This document shows, in pieces, positions 53,111 through 61,655 of a stretch of 64,000 bases of DNA. The notes beneath the pieces were generated by a model. That model saw nothing but the letters and a program-made list of their open reading frames with translations. It was not told the origin of the DNA and ran no database searches. The DNA comes from Rhizobium sp. SL86. GTDB lineage: Bacteria; Pseudomonadota; Alphaproteobacteria; Rhizobiales; Rhizobiaceae. Position numbers and translations under genes: made by a program. The number at the start of each line of letters is the position of its first letter. The first letter of the stretch is position 1. The stretch spans positions 1,129,001 through 1,193,000 of the forward strand of contig NZ_JAPPRJ010000002.1 in NCBI RefSeq assembly GCF_026672545.1. Reading direction: 5' to 3'.

Positions 53111-54052
53111 ATGACCACGACACCACAGGCGGCTCCAAATGGCGCCGCAGGGGGCAAGCGCCTGCCCAAACGCCGTCCCAGGAAAACACCGCTCAGCACG
53201 GCCATAATTCCCTGGCTGTTCCTCGCTCCGGCGCTTGTCATTTTCACATGGTTCAAGTTCTACCCGATGGTTTCGGGCTTCTCCATGTCGTTCTACAATG
53301 TGCAGTTTTATGCGGACAGCGAGTGGGTCGGCCTCGATAATTTCTACAAGGCTTTCGACGATCCCGATCTGCGGCTGGCCGTGTTCCACACGACCATCTA
53401 CGTGATCGTGGCGACGTTGGGAGCCTCCGTCACGGCCCTTTGCCTGGCGCTGTTTCTCGAGGGGCCGGCACGGCACCTGCGCATCATCCGCACGGCGATC
53501 TTCCTTCCCGCCATCACCAGCGTGGCGATCATCGCGGAAATCTGGCGGATCCTTTTCAACTCCGCCGATTACGGCATCATCAACGCCACACTCGGTTTTC
53601 TCGGCGTGGCGCCGCAGGGTTTCCTCAGCGATCCCGATCAGGCGCTCTGGGTGCTGATCCTGATGAGCATCTGGAAAAGCGCACCCTACGACATGGTGAT
53701 TTTTGTCGCCGGACTGGTGGGCATCAACCGTGAACTTTACGACGCGGCAAGCGTGGACGGGGCAAGCCCCTGGCGCAAGTTCTGGCACGTCACGATCCCC
53801 GGCATCATTCCTTCCATCTCCGTGGTGGTGATGCTGTCCTTCATCCGCGGGTTCCGTATCTTCGCGGAAGTCTACGCCACCACCGGCGGCGGTCCCGCAG
53901 GATCGACGGCCACCATCATGACGCACGTCTACAAGGTTGGCTTCGAGGAACTGAATTACGGTTATGCATCCGCCGTATCGCTGCTGCTTCTGCTCTTCAC
54001 GGTGGCGCTGACCTTGGTGCACATGAAGATCAAATCCCGGTTCACGGTCTGA
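53111..54052 (+). CDS. CUT1 sugar ABC transporter permease (MalF/UgpA type)
   Basis: A 313-aa permease with a basic N-terminus and six helices (first at AIIPWLFLAPALVIFTWF). EAA loop: YDAASVDGASPWRKFWHVTIPGI. The ATG at 53111 is used; an in-frame TTG 6 nt upstream overlaps the GAGG ribosome-binding site. Confidence 0.92.
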   Translation: MTTTPQAAPNGAAGGKRLPKRRPRKTPLSTAIIPWLFLAPALVIFTWFKFYPMVSGFSMSFYNVQFYADSEWVGLDNFYKAFDDPDLRLAVFHTTIYVIVATLGASVTALCLALFLEGPARHLRIIRTAIFLPAITSVAIIAEIWRILFNSADYGIINATLGFLGVAPQGFLSDPDQALWVLILMSIWKSAPYDMVIFVAGLVGINRELYDAASVDGASPWRKFWHVTIPGIIPSISVVVMLSFIRGFRIFAEVYATTGGGPAGSTATIMTHVYKVGFEELNYGYASAVSLLLLLFTVALTLVHMKIKSRFTV

Positions 54053-54063
54053 GGGAAAACGCC

Positions 54064-54903
54064 ATGACATCGTCTTTCTCTTCCCGCGTCGCCAAGATCA
54101 TTCTTTATGCCGTCATCGTCGTCACATTCGTCGGCCCCTTCTGGGCGACGCTTGTCACCGCCTTCAGTGGCGTCAGTCTGAAACCGGGCCAGCTGACACT
54201 GATCCCGCAAAGCCCGACGCTCGAGAACTTCCGCATCGCCATCTTCCAGATGAAGGTGTGGCAGTACCTGCTCAACTCGACCATTGTCGTGATTTTCGGT
54301 ACGATCTTGCAGGTCTCTGTCAGCGCGCTGGCAGCTTATGCCCTGGCCCGCAAGAAGTTCCGTGGCGCGGCCGTCGTCAGCCTCTTCATTCTATGCACGC
54401 TGATGCTGCCGGAAGAAGTGATCGCCATTCCGCTCTATCTCGTCATGCAGAAGGAAATCCCGATCCTCGGGATGTCCATCTACAACACCTATCTGGCGAT
54501 GATCCTGCCCGTGGTGGGCTGGGCCTTCTCGATCTTCATGCTGACGGAATTCATGCGGGCGGTACCGATGGAACTCGAAGAAGCCGCGCGCATCGACGGC
54601 GCAAACGAGTGGCAGGTCTTCGTCAACGTCATTCTGCCGCTGGTGCGCCCGGCGCTCGGAACCGTGACGATCTTCGGCTTCATCATGATCTGGGACCAGT
54701 ATCTTCTGCCGCTCATCGCGGTCAACGACAAGGACCTGATGACGCTGCCCGTGGCACTCGGCTCACTGCGCGTCGATGACACCATCACACCGAACATTCT
54801 GACGGCAGCCACGCTGGTGGCAATGGCGCCCAGCGTCATCGTCTATCTGGCGCTTCAGCGGCAGTTCAACCGCGGCATCATGGCCGGCGCCGTCAAGGGA
54901 TAA
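54064..54903 (+). CDS. CUT1 sugar ABC transporter permease (MalG/UgpE type)
   Basis: A 279-aa permease, six helices, EAA loop EEAARIDGANEWQVFVNVILPLV, then FIMIWDQYLLPLIAV. GAGGGAAAAC precedes the ATG; 11 nt from the upstream permease. Confidence 0.92.
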   Translation: MTSSFSSRVAKIILYAVIVVTFVGPFWATLVTAFSGVSLKPGQLTLIPQSPTLENFRIAIFQMKVWQYLLNSTIVVIFGTILQVSVSALAAYALARKKFRGAAVVSLFILCTLMLPEEVIAIPLYLVMQKEIPILGMSIYNTYLAMILPVVGWAFSIFMLTEFMRAVPMELEEAARIDGANEWQVFVNVILPLVRPALGTVTIFGFIMIWDQYLLPLIAVNDKDLMTLPVALGSLRVDDTITPNILTAATLVAMAPSVIVYLALQRQFNRGIMAGAVKG

Positions 54904-54940
54904 TTGCGCCGCGCGCGCTCAGCAATTCAAGAGGAATGAC

Positions 54941-56035
54941 ATGGGAGCCGTTTCACTACAGGGCGTATCCAAGAGCTTCGGAGCCGTGGACGTTATCAAG
55001 GATGTCTCGATCGACATCAACGAAGGCGAGTTCTGCGTCCTGATCGGGCCAAGCGGCTCGGGCAAGTCGACCCTGCTTCGGATGATCGCAGGACTGGAAA
55101 CAGCCACCGATGGCAGCATTCACATCGGCGGACGCGATGTCACCGAACTGCCTCCGAAGGACCGCGACATCGCAATGGTGTTCCAGAGCTACGCGCTCTA
55201 TCCACAGATGACGGTTCGGGAAAACATGAGCTTTGCCCTGCGTCTCGCCGGTCGTCCGAAGGAGGAAATCCAGAAGAAGACGGACGAGGCCGCGCAGATG
55301 CTGGGTCTCGAGAAACTTCTCGACCGGCTGCCCAAAGAACTGTCCGGCGGTCAGCGGCAGCGTGTGGCCATGGGCCGCGCGATCGTGCGCAATCCCTCCG
55401 TGTTCCTGTTCGATGAACCCCTTTCCAACCTTGATGCGAAACTGCGCAGCCAGGTTCGCGGCGAAATCCGCGACCTCCATCACCGCTGGCGCACGACCTC
55501 GGTCTATGTGACGCACGACCAGGTGGAAGCCATGACCATGGGCGAAAAGATCGTCGTGTTGCGCGATGGCCGTGTCGAACAGGCCGGAACGCCCCTGTCT
55601 CTCTACGACTACCCGGACAGCGTGTTCGTTGCGACCTTCATCGGCTCGCCGGCCATCAACATGTTCGAGGCGAAGATCGACGAGACATCCGGCACCCTCA
55701 TTCTTGCCGATGGATCGACGCGCATTCCCCTGCCCTCCGGTTATGCGGGCCACGATGGCAAGAATGTCCTGCTCGGCATTCGGCCGGAATATCTGGAAGT
55801 CGCACCCACCGCGCACATCGGTTTCCTGAATGCCCGCGTTCATGCCGTCGAGACGACCGGCTCGGACACGGTCGTCATCTGTGACAGCGCCGTCGGCCAG
55901 ATCCTCGTTTCGTCGAAAAGCCGCAGCACGCATTCAAACGGCGAGCAGATCTCGCTGTCTCTCGCGTCTGAAAAGATCCTTCTGTTCGACAAGGCGACGG
56001 AGCGGCGCATGGTGCCGACGACACAAACGACGTGA
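54941..56035 (+). CDS. CUT1 ABC transporter ATP-binding protein (UgpC/MsmK type)
   Basis: A 364-aa ATPase: Walker A GPSGSGKST, signature LSGGQRQRVAMGRAIVR, Walker B VFLFDEPLSNLDAKLR, H-loop YVTHDQVEAMTMGEK, and a C-terminal TOBE domain. AAGAGGAATGAC precedes the ATG. Its stop overlaps the SMP-30 start (GTGATG), coupling transport to catabolism. Confidence 0.92.
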   Translation: MGAVSLQGVSKSFGAVDVIKDVSIDINEGEFCVLIGPSGSGKSTLLRMIAGLETATDGSIHIGGRDVTELPPKDRDIAMVFQSYALYPQMTVRENMSFALRLAGRPKEEIQKKTDEAAQMLGLEKLLDRLPKELSGGQRQRVAMGRAIVRNPSVFLFDEPLSNLDAKLRSQVRGEIRDLHHRWRTTSVYVTHDQVEAMTMGEKIVVLRDGRVEQAGTPLSLYDYPDSVFVATFIGSPAINMFEAKIDETSGTLILADGSTRIPLPSGYAGHDGKNVLLGIRPEYLEVAPTAHIGFLNARVHAVETTGSDTVVICDSAVGQILVSSKSRSTHSNGEQISLSLASEKILLFDKATERRMVPTTQTT

Positions 56036-56988
56036 TGCGGGAGCCCCGATCCGTGACGAAGACGCCAGGCCCATTGCTGCATCAGGCCCACAGGATTGCC
56101 GAGCCGGACTGCACGATCGCGGAAACACCGGTCTGGGACGCAAAGACCGGCCAGGTTACCTGGGTCGACACGCCGGGCGGTGCGGTCTATCGCTACACGC
56201 TGTCCGACGGAAAGATGGAGCGTTTTGCACTGTCGCTGAAGGTCGGCTCGATGGCACTGGTGTCGAGCGGCCGGTTCATCGCCTCCACCGAGCGCGGCTT
56301 TGCCATCATGACCATCGGCGCCGACGGGCTGGAATTTGATGCCGGTTTCGGCCCGCAGCTGACAGGCGGGTGGCGCATGAACGACGGCGCCTGTGATCGG
56401 CAGGGCCGCTTCTGGTCCGGAACCATGGCGCCCGATACGAGTGCGCCGGACGCCTGGGGTTCGCTCCACAGCATTGACCGCCATGCCGTCGTCACCGACC
56501 GTGGCGGCCAGTTCCGTTCGCAGAACGGACTCGCCTGGAGCCCGGACAGCCGGACCATGTATGTGTCGGATTCGCACCCCTCCAATCCGCATATTCTTGC
56601 CTACGACTTTGATGCGGATACAGGGCGTATATTCAACGGCAGACTGTTTGCAGATCAGGCCGCCCTTGGCGGGCGCCCCGATGGCGCGGCCATCGATACC
56701 GATGGCTGCTACTGGATCGCCGCAAGCGATTCCGGGCGGATCGTGCGGATGACACCTGAGGGGCGGATCGATGCGGAAATCCACGTCGATGTCCCCAATC
56801 CGACCAATATCTGTTTTGTCGGGCCGGACCTTCGCAGCGCATTCATCACCACGCTGAAGGCCGGCGGCGTTGGCCCTGGCGGCGCGGTCTATCTTGTCGA
56901 GGATCTTCCGTACCAGGGCCTTGCGGAACCGACCTTCCGTTGCGCGGACGACTGGCCTGCCCCATCCGGCGGCACCGATCCGCGCTGA
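56035..56988 (+). CDS. SMP-30/gluconolactonase-family lactonase
   Basis: A 317-aa beta-propeller lactonase: IAETPVWDAKTGQVTWVDTPGG (Glu metal ligand), WRMNDGACDRQGRFWSGTM, FRSQNGLAWSPDSRTMYVSDSH and RPDGAAIDTDGCYWIA. Next to udh it most likely hydrolyses the galactaro- or glucaro-lactone made by uronate oxidation. The ATG at 56035 overlaps the stop of the ATPase gene; a GTG 3 nt earlier is also in frame. Confidence 0.9.
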   Translation: MREPRSVTKTPGPLLHQAHRIAEPDCTIAETPVWDAKTGQVTWVDTPGGAVYRYTLSDGKMERFALSLKVGSMALVSSGRFIASTERGFAIMTIGADGLEFDAGFGPQLTGGWRMNDGACDRQGRFWSGTMAPDTSAPDAWGSLHSIDRHAVVTDRGGQFRSQNGLAWSPDSRTMYVSDSHPSNPHILAYDFDADTGRIFNGRLFADQAALGGRPDGAAIDTDGCYWIAASDSGRIVRMTPEGRIDAEIHVDVPNPTNICFVGPDLRSAFITTLKAGGVGPGGAVYLVEDLPYQGLAEPTFRCADDWPAPSGGTDPR

Positions 56989-57025
56989 TTAATTCGACCA
57001 CAGCTGTCGCCTCAGGAGAATAGAC

Positions 57026-58000
57026 ATGTATCTCGGCACCCAACTCCCCGCCCGTCACGACGACGATTACCGCGTCATGAAGCAACTGGGCGTCAACAAC
57101 GTCTCGGCAACGCCCTCCGGTGATTGGCGGAGCTGGGACCGCGCGACGCTTGAAGCCTTCCGTGAGAAGATCGAGAGCTTCGGCCTGACTCTCGACATGA
57201 CCCAGTTGCCGATGCCCTCCACACGCGTCGACCGGGAAGACGTGCCCTGCAAGGACATCATGCTGGCGGGTCCGGAACGTGACCGGCAGATCGACGGCAT
57301 CTGCCGGCTGATCGAAAACTGCGCAGCCGCCGGCATTCCTTCGGTCCGCTACAATTTCAACTATATCGGCATTCCGCGCACGCCGATGGAACCGGGCCGC
57401 GGCGGCTATCAGGCCGAGGCCTTCCGGCTTGATCTGGCCAATCCGGATGAAGCGGCTCCGATCGGCGTCGGAAAGCTGGATGAGGACACGATCTGGGAAC
57501 GCGTGGATTATTTCCTCGCCCGTGTCGTGCCTGTTGCCGAATCCGTCAATGTTCGCCTGGCCTGCCATCCGCACGATCCGGCAACGCCCCCCGGCTACAT
57601 GGGCGTGACCCGCGTTCTCGGCTCCGTCGAGGGTATGAAGCGCTTCGTGCAGATGCATGAAAGCCCTGTCCACGGGCTGAACTTCTGCATCGGAACGCTT
57701 GGCGAGATGGTGGACGACGTGTCGACCGTGCCGGAAATCACGCGCTGGTTCGGCGAGCGCGGCAAGATCATGAACATCCATTTCCGCAACATTGTCGGGA
57801 AGCGTTATTCCTTCCGCGAGAGCTTCCCCGACGACGGCGATATGGACATGCCGGCCGTAATCGATGCGCTGCGCGATACCGGCTACAAATACATGGTCAT
57901 GCCCGATCACGCCCCGACCCTGTCCGGCGATAACCAGCAGCAGGTCGCCTTTGCCTTCTGCTACGGCTACATCGCCGCCCTTCTGCAGACCCGCACCTGA
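57026..58000 (+). CDS. Mannonate dehydratase-like protein (UxuA family)
   Basis: A 324-aa TIM-barrel protein of the UxuA/xylose-isomerase-like fold: LGVNNVSATPSGDWRSWD, RYNFNYIGIPRTP, RLACHPHDPATPPGYMG (metal His), GLNFCIGTLGEM (metal Cys), IMNIHFRNI and VMPDHAPTL (metal His/Asp). These match the Mn/Fe site of mannonate dehydratase, which turns D-mannonate into 2-keto-3-deoxygluconate. It is about 70 residues shorter than E. coli UxuA but this length is common in rhizobia. No uronate isomerase or mannonate reductase is in the window, so another substrate is possible. CAGGAGAATAG precedes the start. Confidence 0.82.
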   Translation: MYLGTQLPARHDDDYRVMKQLGVNNVSATPSGDWRSWDRATLEAFREKIESFGLTLDMTQLPMPSTRVDREDVPCKDIMLAGPERDRQIDGICRLIENCAAAGIPSVRYNFNYIGIPRTPMEPGRGGYQAEAFRLDLANPDEAAPIGVGKLDEDTIWERVDYFLARVVPVAESVNVRLACHPHDPATPPGYMGVTRVLGSVEGMKRFVQMHESPVHGLNFCIGTLGEMVDDVSTVPEITRWFGERGKIMNIHFRNIVGKRYSFRESFPDDGDMDMPAVIDALRDTGYKYMVMPDHAPTLSGDNQQQVAFAFCYGYIAALLQTRT

Positions 58001-58030
58001 ATTCGAACAGCCCTCTCCGAGCAAGTGACA

Positions 58031-59368
58031 ATGACCCAGGCACACCCCATCCGCATCCCGGCAGGCGATGCACCCATTACGGACAAGTTACAGGCGCTGA
58101 TCGACGCACAGCAGGGCCCCATCCACATTCGGCTCGAAGCCGGGACGCATCTTTGCACTGGCCTGACGCTTCGCTCGAACATGACGCTCGAGATCGCGAA
58201 GGACGCCGAACTGCGTTTCCTTCCGGGTTACGAGCTTTATGCGACAACGACCGTTGCCATCGTGGCGGAGGAAAGCGATCGCGCAATGATGGCGGCGCGT
58301 GGCGCGGAAAACATTGCCCTGATCGGCGAAGGCCGCATCTTCTGCGAGGGCTCGACCGCCTATTCCCACGGCAACGACGGCGACATGGGAACTTTGGTCG
58401 CCTCCCGCTACCGGCCGCGCATTCTGGTGCTGGACGACTGCAGGAATGTCCGCATCGAAGGCCTGCGCATCGACGATGCACCCATGTGGACCATGCATTT
58501 TGCCGGCTGCGAGACGATTTCCGTCCGCAATGTCCAGGTCGACAATAACCGCCGCATGCCCAATACAGACGGCATCGTGATCGACGGCTGCCGCGACGTC
58601 GACATTCGCAACAGCAGTTTCCGCACGGCCGACGACGGCATCGTGCTGAAGACCACCCGTCGCGAGGATGGCAGCCTCACCGGGCCTTGCGAAAACGTGC
58701 GCATCACGGACTGCATCATCGAAAGCCGGTCCTGTGCCCTCAAGCTCGGCACCGAAAGTTTCTCCGCCTTTCGCGACATCACCTTCGAGGATGTCCGGAT
58801 CGAGAAATCGAACCGGGGCCTCGGCATCTTCTCGCGCGATGGCGGCGTAGTGGAAAACATCCGCTTCGCGCGCATTTCCGTCGATTGCAGCGAAACGCCG
58901 GCGGGCTTCTGGGGCTCCGGGGAAGCGGTAACGATCACGCTGCTCGACCGGCGACCGGAAGAATTTCCGGCAGGCGACGTCCGTAATGTCGTCATCGAGG
59001 ACGTTACGGGCCGCATGGAAGGCGCGATTAATTTCTATTCCGAGCGCGAAGGCGCGATCCACGACGTGACGCTCCGCAACATCATGATCAGGCAGGAACC
59101 CGGCGCGCTGGGCACTGGTCGATGCTACGACATCCGCCCCACGATCGACGACCGGTTCGACCGTTTTCCGATCGGCGACAAGAGCGCCGGTCGCGTGAAT
59201 GCCTGGCGCTACGGGCCGGATGGCAAGATCATCGGCCTGATCGATTATCCCGGCGGCATGCCGGCGATTTTCGCCAAGGGCGTAAGCGGCCTCACGATCG
59301 AAAATGCGCAGGTCGACCGGCCTTCCCCGTTGCCGGAGGGATGGAATACGGACGCCGTCCGGGTCTAA
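58031..59368 (+). CDS. GH28-family polygalacturonase-like glycoside hydrolase, cytoplasmic
   Basis: A 445-aa right-handed beta-helix enzyme. GH28 active-site elements are visible: NTDG (178-181) and TADDGIVLK (D201/D202). The downstream loop reads SNRGLGIFSRDGG where secreted enzymes have a GHG histidine motif. No signal peptide, so it probably hydrolyses imported short galacturonides or rhamnogalacturonides exolytically. The ATG at 58031 is used; a GTG two codons earlier is possible. The ribosome-binding site is weak. Last gene of the uronide operon, 30 nt after the dehydratase. Confidence 0.85.
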   Translation: MTQAHPIRIPAGDAPITDKLQALIDAQQGPIHIRLEAGTHLCTGLTLRSNMTLEIAKDAELRFLPGYELYATTTVAIVAEESDRAMMAARGAENIALIGEGRIFCEGSTAYSHGNDGDMGTLVASRYRPRILVLDDCRNVRIEGLRIDDAPMWTMHFAGCETISVRNVQVDNNRRMPNTDGIVIDGCRDVDIRNSSFRTADDGIVLKTTRREDGSLTGPCENVRITDCIIESRSCALKLGTESFSAFRDITFEDVRIEKSNRGLGIFSRDGGVVENIRFARISVDCSETPAGFWGSGEAVTITLLDRRPEEFPAGDVRNVVIEDVTGRMEGAINFYSEREGAIHDVTLRNIMIRQEPGALGTGRCYDIRPTIDDRFDRFPIGDKSAGRVNAWRYGPDGKIIGLIDYPGGMPAIFAKGVSGLTIENAQVDRPSPLPEGWNTDAVRV

Positions 59369-59422
59369 AGAAAGCACGTGTGAGGTGCGCGGCGCGGACC
59401 GGAGGCCGCGCTCCTCCATCTG

Positions 59423-59445
59423 AGACGCATGTTCGTCGTGCGTCT
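59423..59445. terminator. Hairpin between convergent GH28 and DUF4386 genes
   Basis: AGACGCA and TGCGTCT arms (59423-59429, 59439-59445) with a 9-nt loop in the 91-nt convergent gap. It can serve both directions; no clear U-run on either side. Confidence 0.5.
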
Positions 59446-59459
59446 GACGATGAGCGGTC

Positions 59460-60188
59460 TCAAACTCCGGTCGCAACGGCTGCCGTCCGGCGCTGTGCCC
59501 GCAGCAGGCGAATGCCGATCAGGATCAGCCAGAGGGTCAAGCCCAGGAAACCGGCGATGGTGAAGAGCGAATAGAGATCGCTTTCTTGCCCGATTGCCAG
59601 CGCCAGCCCTTCGGTGGTGCCGATGGCAATCGCAACAGCGGTGACAAATCCCGTCACACCGGACAGTACGCGCCGCTGACGCCACTGGAGCGCAGACATC
59701 GCAAGGACAAAAAAGACCAGCAGCCATTGGCCGAGATGCTCGCCGATGGCAACACCGCCATAACTGTTCAGGATCGTGAAGGCGGCTTCGGCGCTTGCCC
59801 GTGCCGCAGCATCGCCCCGCGCATGGGCGTTCGCAAGGCCGGGTATCACGAAGACCCAGCGCCATAAGCCCATGGCCTGGGTGACACCGGACAGTGCCCC
59901 GGCAATCGCCGCCATAAGCGCCAGTCGCTCCGACGTTAGCCGGTTTTCGACCGTGAAGGCGAGCGCGACCGTCAGCGGCACCAACAACACCGCTGCCCAG
60001 GCAAACGCATGCCATGTCAGGATCAGGGACTGACCACCCTCGGTGAAACGGGCCAGAACCTCACCGGCCGGTCGCCGGAGGATGTCGGGATAATCGAAGA
60101 TCGTCACAAGTTGGGCATAGGGAAGGTTAAAGCCGATCGCGATCGCGATGGTGGACAGGCCAAGAACTGGCATGGATTTCGGGGTCAT
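59460..60188 (-). CDS. DUF4386-like membrane protein
   Basis: A 242-aa protein with six predicted helices (first at VLGLSTIAIAIGFNLPYAQL, last at LFTIAGFLGLTLWLILIGIRLL). It resembles DUF4386-type proteins, whose function is unknown. Divergent from the TetR-family gene and separated from it by four copies of a palindromic site, so it is very likely the regulator's main target. TetR-controlled small membrane proteins often respond to hydrophobic or toxic compounds, but nothing here shows the ligand. ATG at 60188. Confidence 0.7.
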   Translation of the reverse strand: MTPKSMPVLGLSTIAIAIGFNLPYAQLVTIFDYPDILRRPAGEVLARFTEGGQSLILTWHAFAWAAVLLVPLTVALAFTVENRLTSERLALMAAIAGALSGVTQAMGLWRWVFVIPGLANAHARGDAAARASAEAAFTILNSYGGVAIGEHLGQWLLVFFVLAMSALQWRQRRVLSGVTGFVTAVAIAIGTTEGLALAIGQESDLYSLFTIAGFLGLTLWLILIGIRLLRAQRRTAAVATGV

Positions 60189-60335
60189 GGGGACACTTCC
60201 GGTAAAGGAGATAAGGGCGATCAGGGAGGCACGAACGGGGCAATGATGCGCGATGCGGTCCATCGCACCGGCATGGAGCGATCAGCGATACGCATGTCGG
60301 CGTCCGGAGCTCCGTGCATTACGTCGCCACCATTG

Positions 60336-60453
60336 TCACCGATTGGTGATATCAATAATTCACCGACCGGTGACATGTCAAGTCACCGGTCGGTGAATTT
60401 TGTAGATCCCCGTCTTGCCGCGCCGCTTTTGCTGAAATATCACTGACTGGTGA
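60336..60453. promoter_or_regulatory. Four TetR-type operators
   Basis: Four copies of the 14-bp palindrome TCACYGAYYGGTGA or its close variant: 60336-60349 (TCACCGATTGGTGA), 60360-60373 (TCACCGACCGGTGA), 60383-60396 (TCACCGGTCGGTGA) and 60440-60453 (TCACTGACTGGTGA). The middle two together form a perfect 16-bp inverted repeat (60359-60374 with 60382-60397) around a 7-bp spacer. Centres are 24, 23 and 57 bp apart. They occupy the region between the divergent DUF4386 and TetR genes. Confidence 0.85.
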
Positions 60454-60470
60454 CGTGAAAGGGAAAGAGA

Positions 60471-61109
60471 GTGGCAGCACGCAATGCAGACGAGGAACCG
60501 GCGCGCATGCGCGACCGGCCGGCGACGGAGGCACGGATCCTGGAGGCCGCGCAGGCGATCCTGATTGCAGCCGGCCCCGGCGGTTTTGGCGTCAATGCGG
60601 TGGCGCGCGAAGCGGGTGTCGATAAGCAGCTGATCTATCGTTATTACGGCGGCCTGGACGGACTGCTCGAGGCGCTTGGCGTGCGGCTGGCGCAATGGTG
60701 GCAGGAAAAACTGATGGCGGGCCTGCCGCAGACGCCGGTCGAGAATTATGGCGAGCTCATCGAGTTGCTCGCCCTCCAGCTGCTTCATATCGTGAGGTCA
60801 GAACCGCTCGCGCTGCAATCCCTGCTCTGGGAGCTCACCGGCTCGGAAAGCTTCGTAAAGTCCCTTTCCGCATCGCGCGCACGCGCCTATGGCGCCTGGA
60901 TGGCAGGCGTGCGCGGCGGTCTTGAGCCCCCCGAGGATGTGGATGCGCCCGCCATAAACGCGCTCCTCATTGCCGCCATCAGCCAAATCGCACTTGCCGG
61001 CAGACAGGCAGACACGATCATCGGATTGCCAACCAACGATCCCGCGACCTGGGATCGCCTGGAGAAATCCCTCCTTCGTCTTGTTCGGGGCGTCTACGCT
61101 CGTCCCTAG
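60471..61109 (+). CDS. TetR/AcrR-family regulator
   Basis: A 212-aa regulator: N-terminal HTH (ATEARILEAAQAILIAAGPGGFGVNAVAREAGVDKQLIYRYYGGLDGLLEAL) and a helical ligand-binding domain. GTG start at 60471 with GGGAAAGAGA upstream; an ATG at 60507 is an alternative that still keeps the HTH. The four operators immediately upstream argue for strong autoregulation and control of the divergent DUF4386 gene. Confidence 0.87.
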   Translation: MAARNADEEPARMRDRPATEARILEAAQAILIAAGPGGFGVNAVAREAGVDKQLIYRYYGGLDGLLEALGVRLAQWWQEKLMAGLPQTPVENYGELIELLALQLLHIVRSEPLALQSLLWELTGSESFVKSLSASRARAYGAWMAGVRGGLEPPEDVDAPAINALLIAAISQIALAGRQADTIIGLPTNDPATWDRLEKSLLRLVRGVYARP

Positions 61110-61162
61110 GCCGCCAAATCGCGCGGCCCTCAAAACAGGCTGCCCCGCCTCGAAGGAGGCGG
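61109..61162 (+). terminator. Tandem hairpins after the TetR gene
   Basis: GGCCGC/GCGGCC (61109-61114, 61123-61128) starts in the stop codon, and CCGCCT/AGGCGG (61145-61150, 61157-61162) follows. No long U-run; together they plausibly end the TetR transcript. Confidence 0.5.
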
Positions 61163-61270
61163 ATAGATCAGTCGCTCAGGCGATAGCGCGCGCTACAGTC
61201 TGCCAAAGCGCAGGCAGGGTGGCGTCGCCTTAACCGGGTTTGCGACGCGGCTGTATCATCGGCCTGAATC

Positions 61271-61611
61271 TCACCCGTCAATCTTCAAAGCGATTTCCCG
61301 CCAGATGCTGATTGCTTTGGCGCGAAGCTGGCGATGATCTGCAGTGGTCAGGTCCGGCGAAGAAGAAAGAGATTGGCGATCTGGCCGTGAGTTGAGACGA
61401 AACGCTGACATTGCCGTGCGGACGTGAAACGCATCATTCGTCGCTCTCACCGCCGGAGCATCAGATGCGACTTTTCGGCCAGGTTGTTCAAGCCCTTGTG
61501 CGAGCAATGCTCGACGCGCGGCACCAGCTCGGCTTTCTCGGCAGATAGGACCGAAGCTTGTCAATCACCATCACGCGCGGGGCAATAACCTTGCTTTTGG
61601 GCAGCTTGCGC
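61271..61611 (-). pseudogene. Decayed C-terminal remnant of an IS6-family transposase
   Basis: Reading the minus strand across frames gives, in order, KLPKSKVIAPRVMVIDKLRSY, then after a frame change VEHCSHKGLNNLAEKSH, then RFVSTHGQIANLF, and a tail ADHRQLRAKAISIWREI. These correspond to the end of the DDE domain of IS6/IS240-group transposases (DKLRSY, EHR-HKGLNNRAENSH, RF-S-H--I-NLF). At least two frameshifts and one in-frame stop break it, and the N-terminal two thirds are missing. I found no terminal inverted repeats. The rest of the 546-bp gap between the TetR gene and the aldehyde dehydrogenase gene holds only the hairpins. Confidence 0.8.
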
Positions 61612-61655
61612 AACGGTCAATCGGCGGACGACCCTTGCTTGCGCGGCTGGGTCCG

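Noticed and set aside
61271..61564. 97-aa minus-strand frame as an intact hypothetical gene
   Set aside because: It is stitched from two frames of a broken IS6 transposase; motifs continue in other frames across a stop codon.
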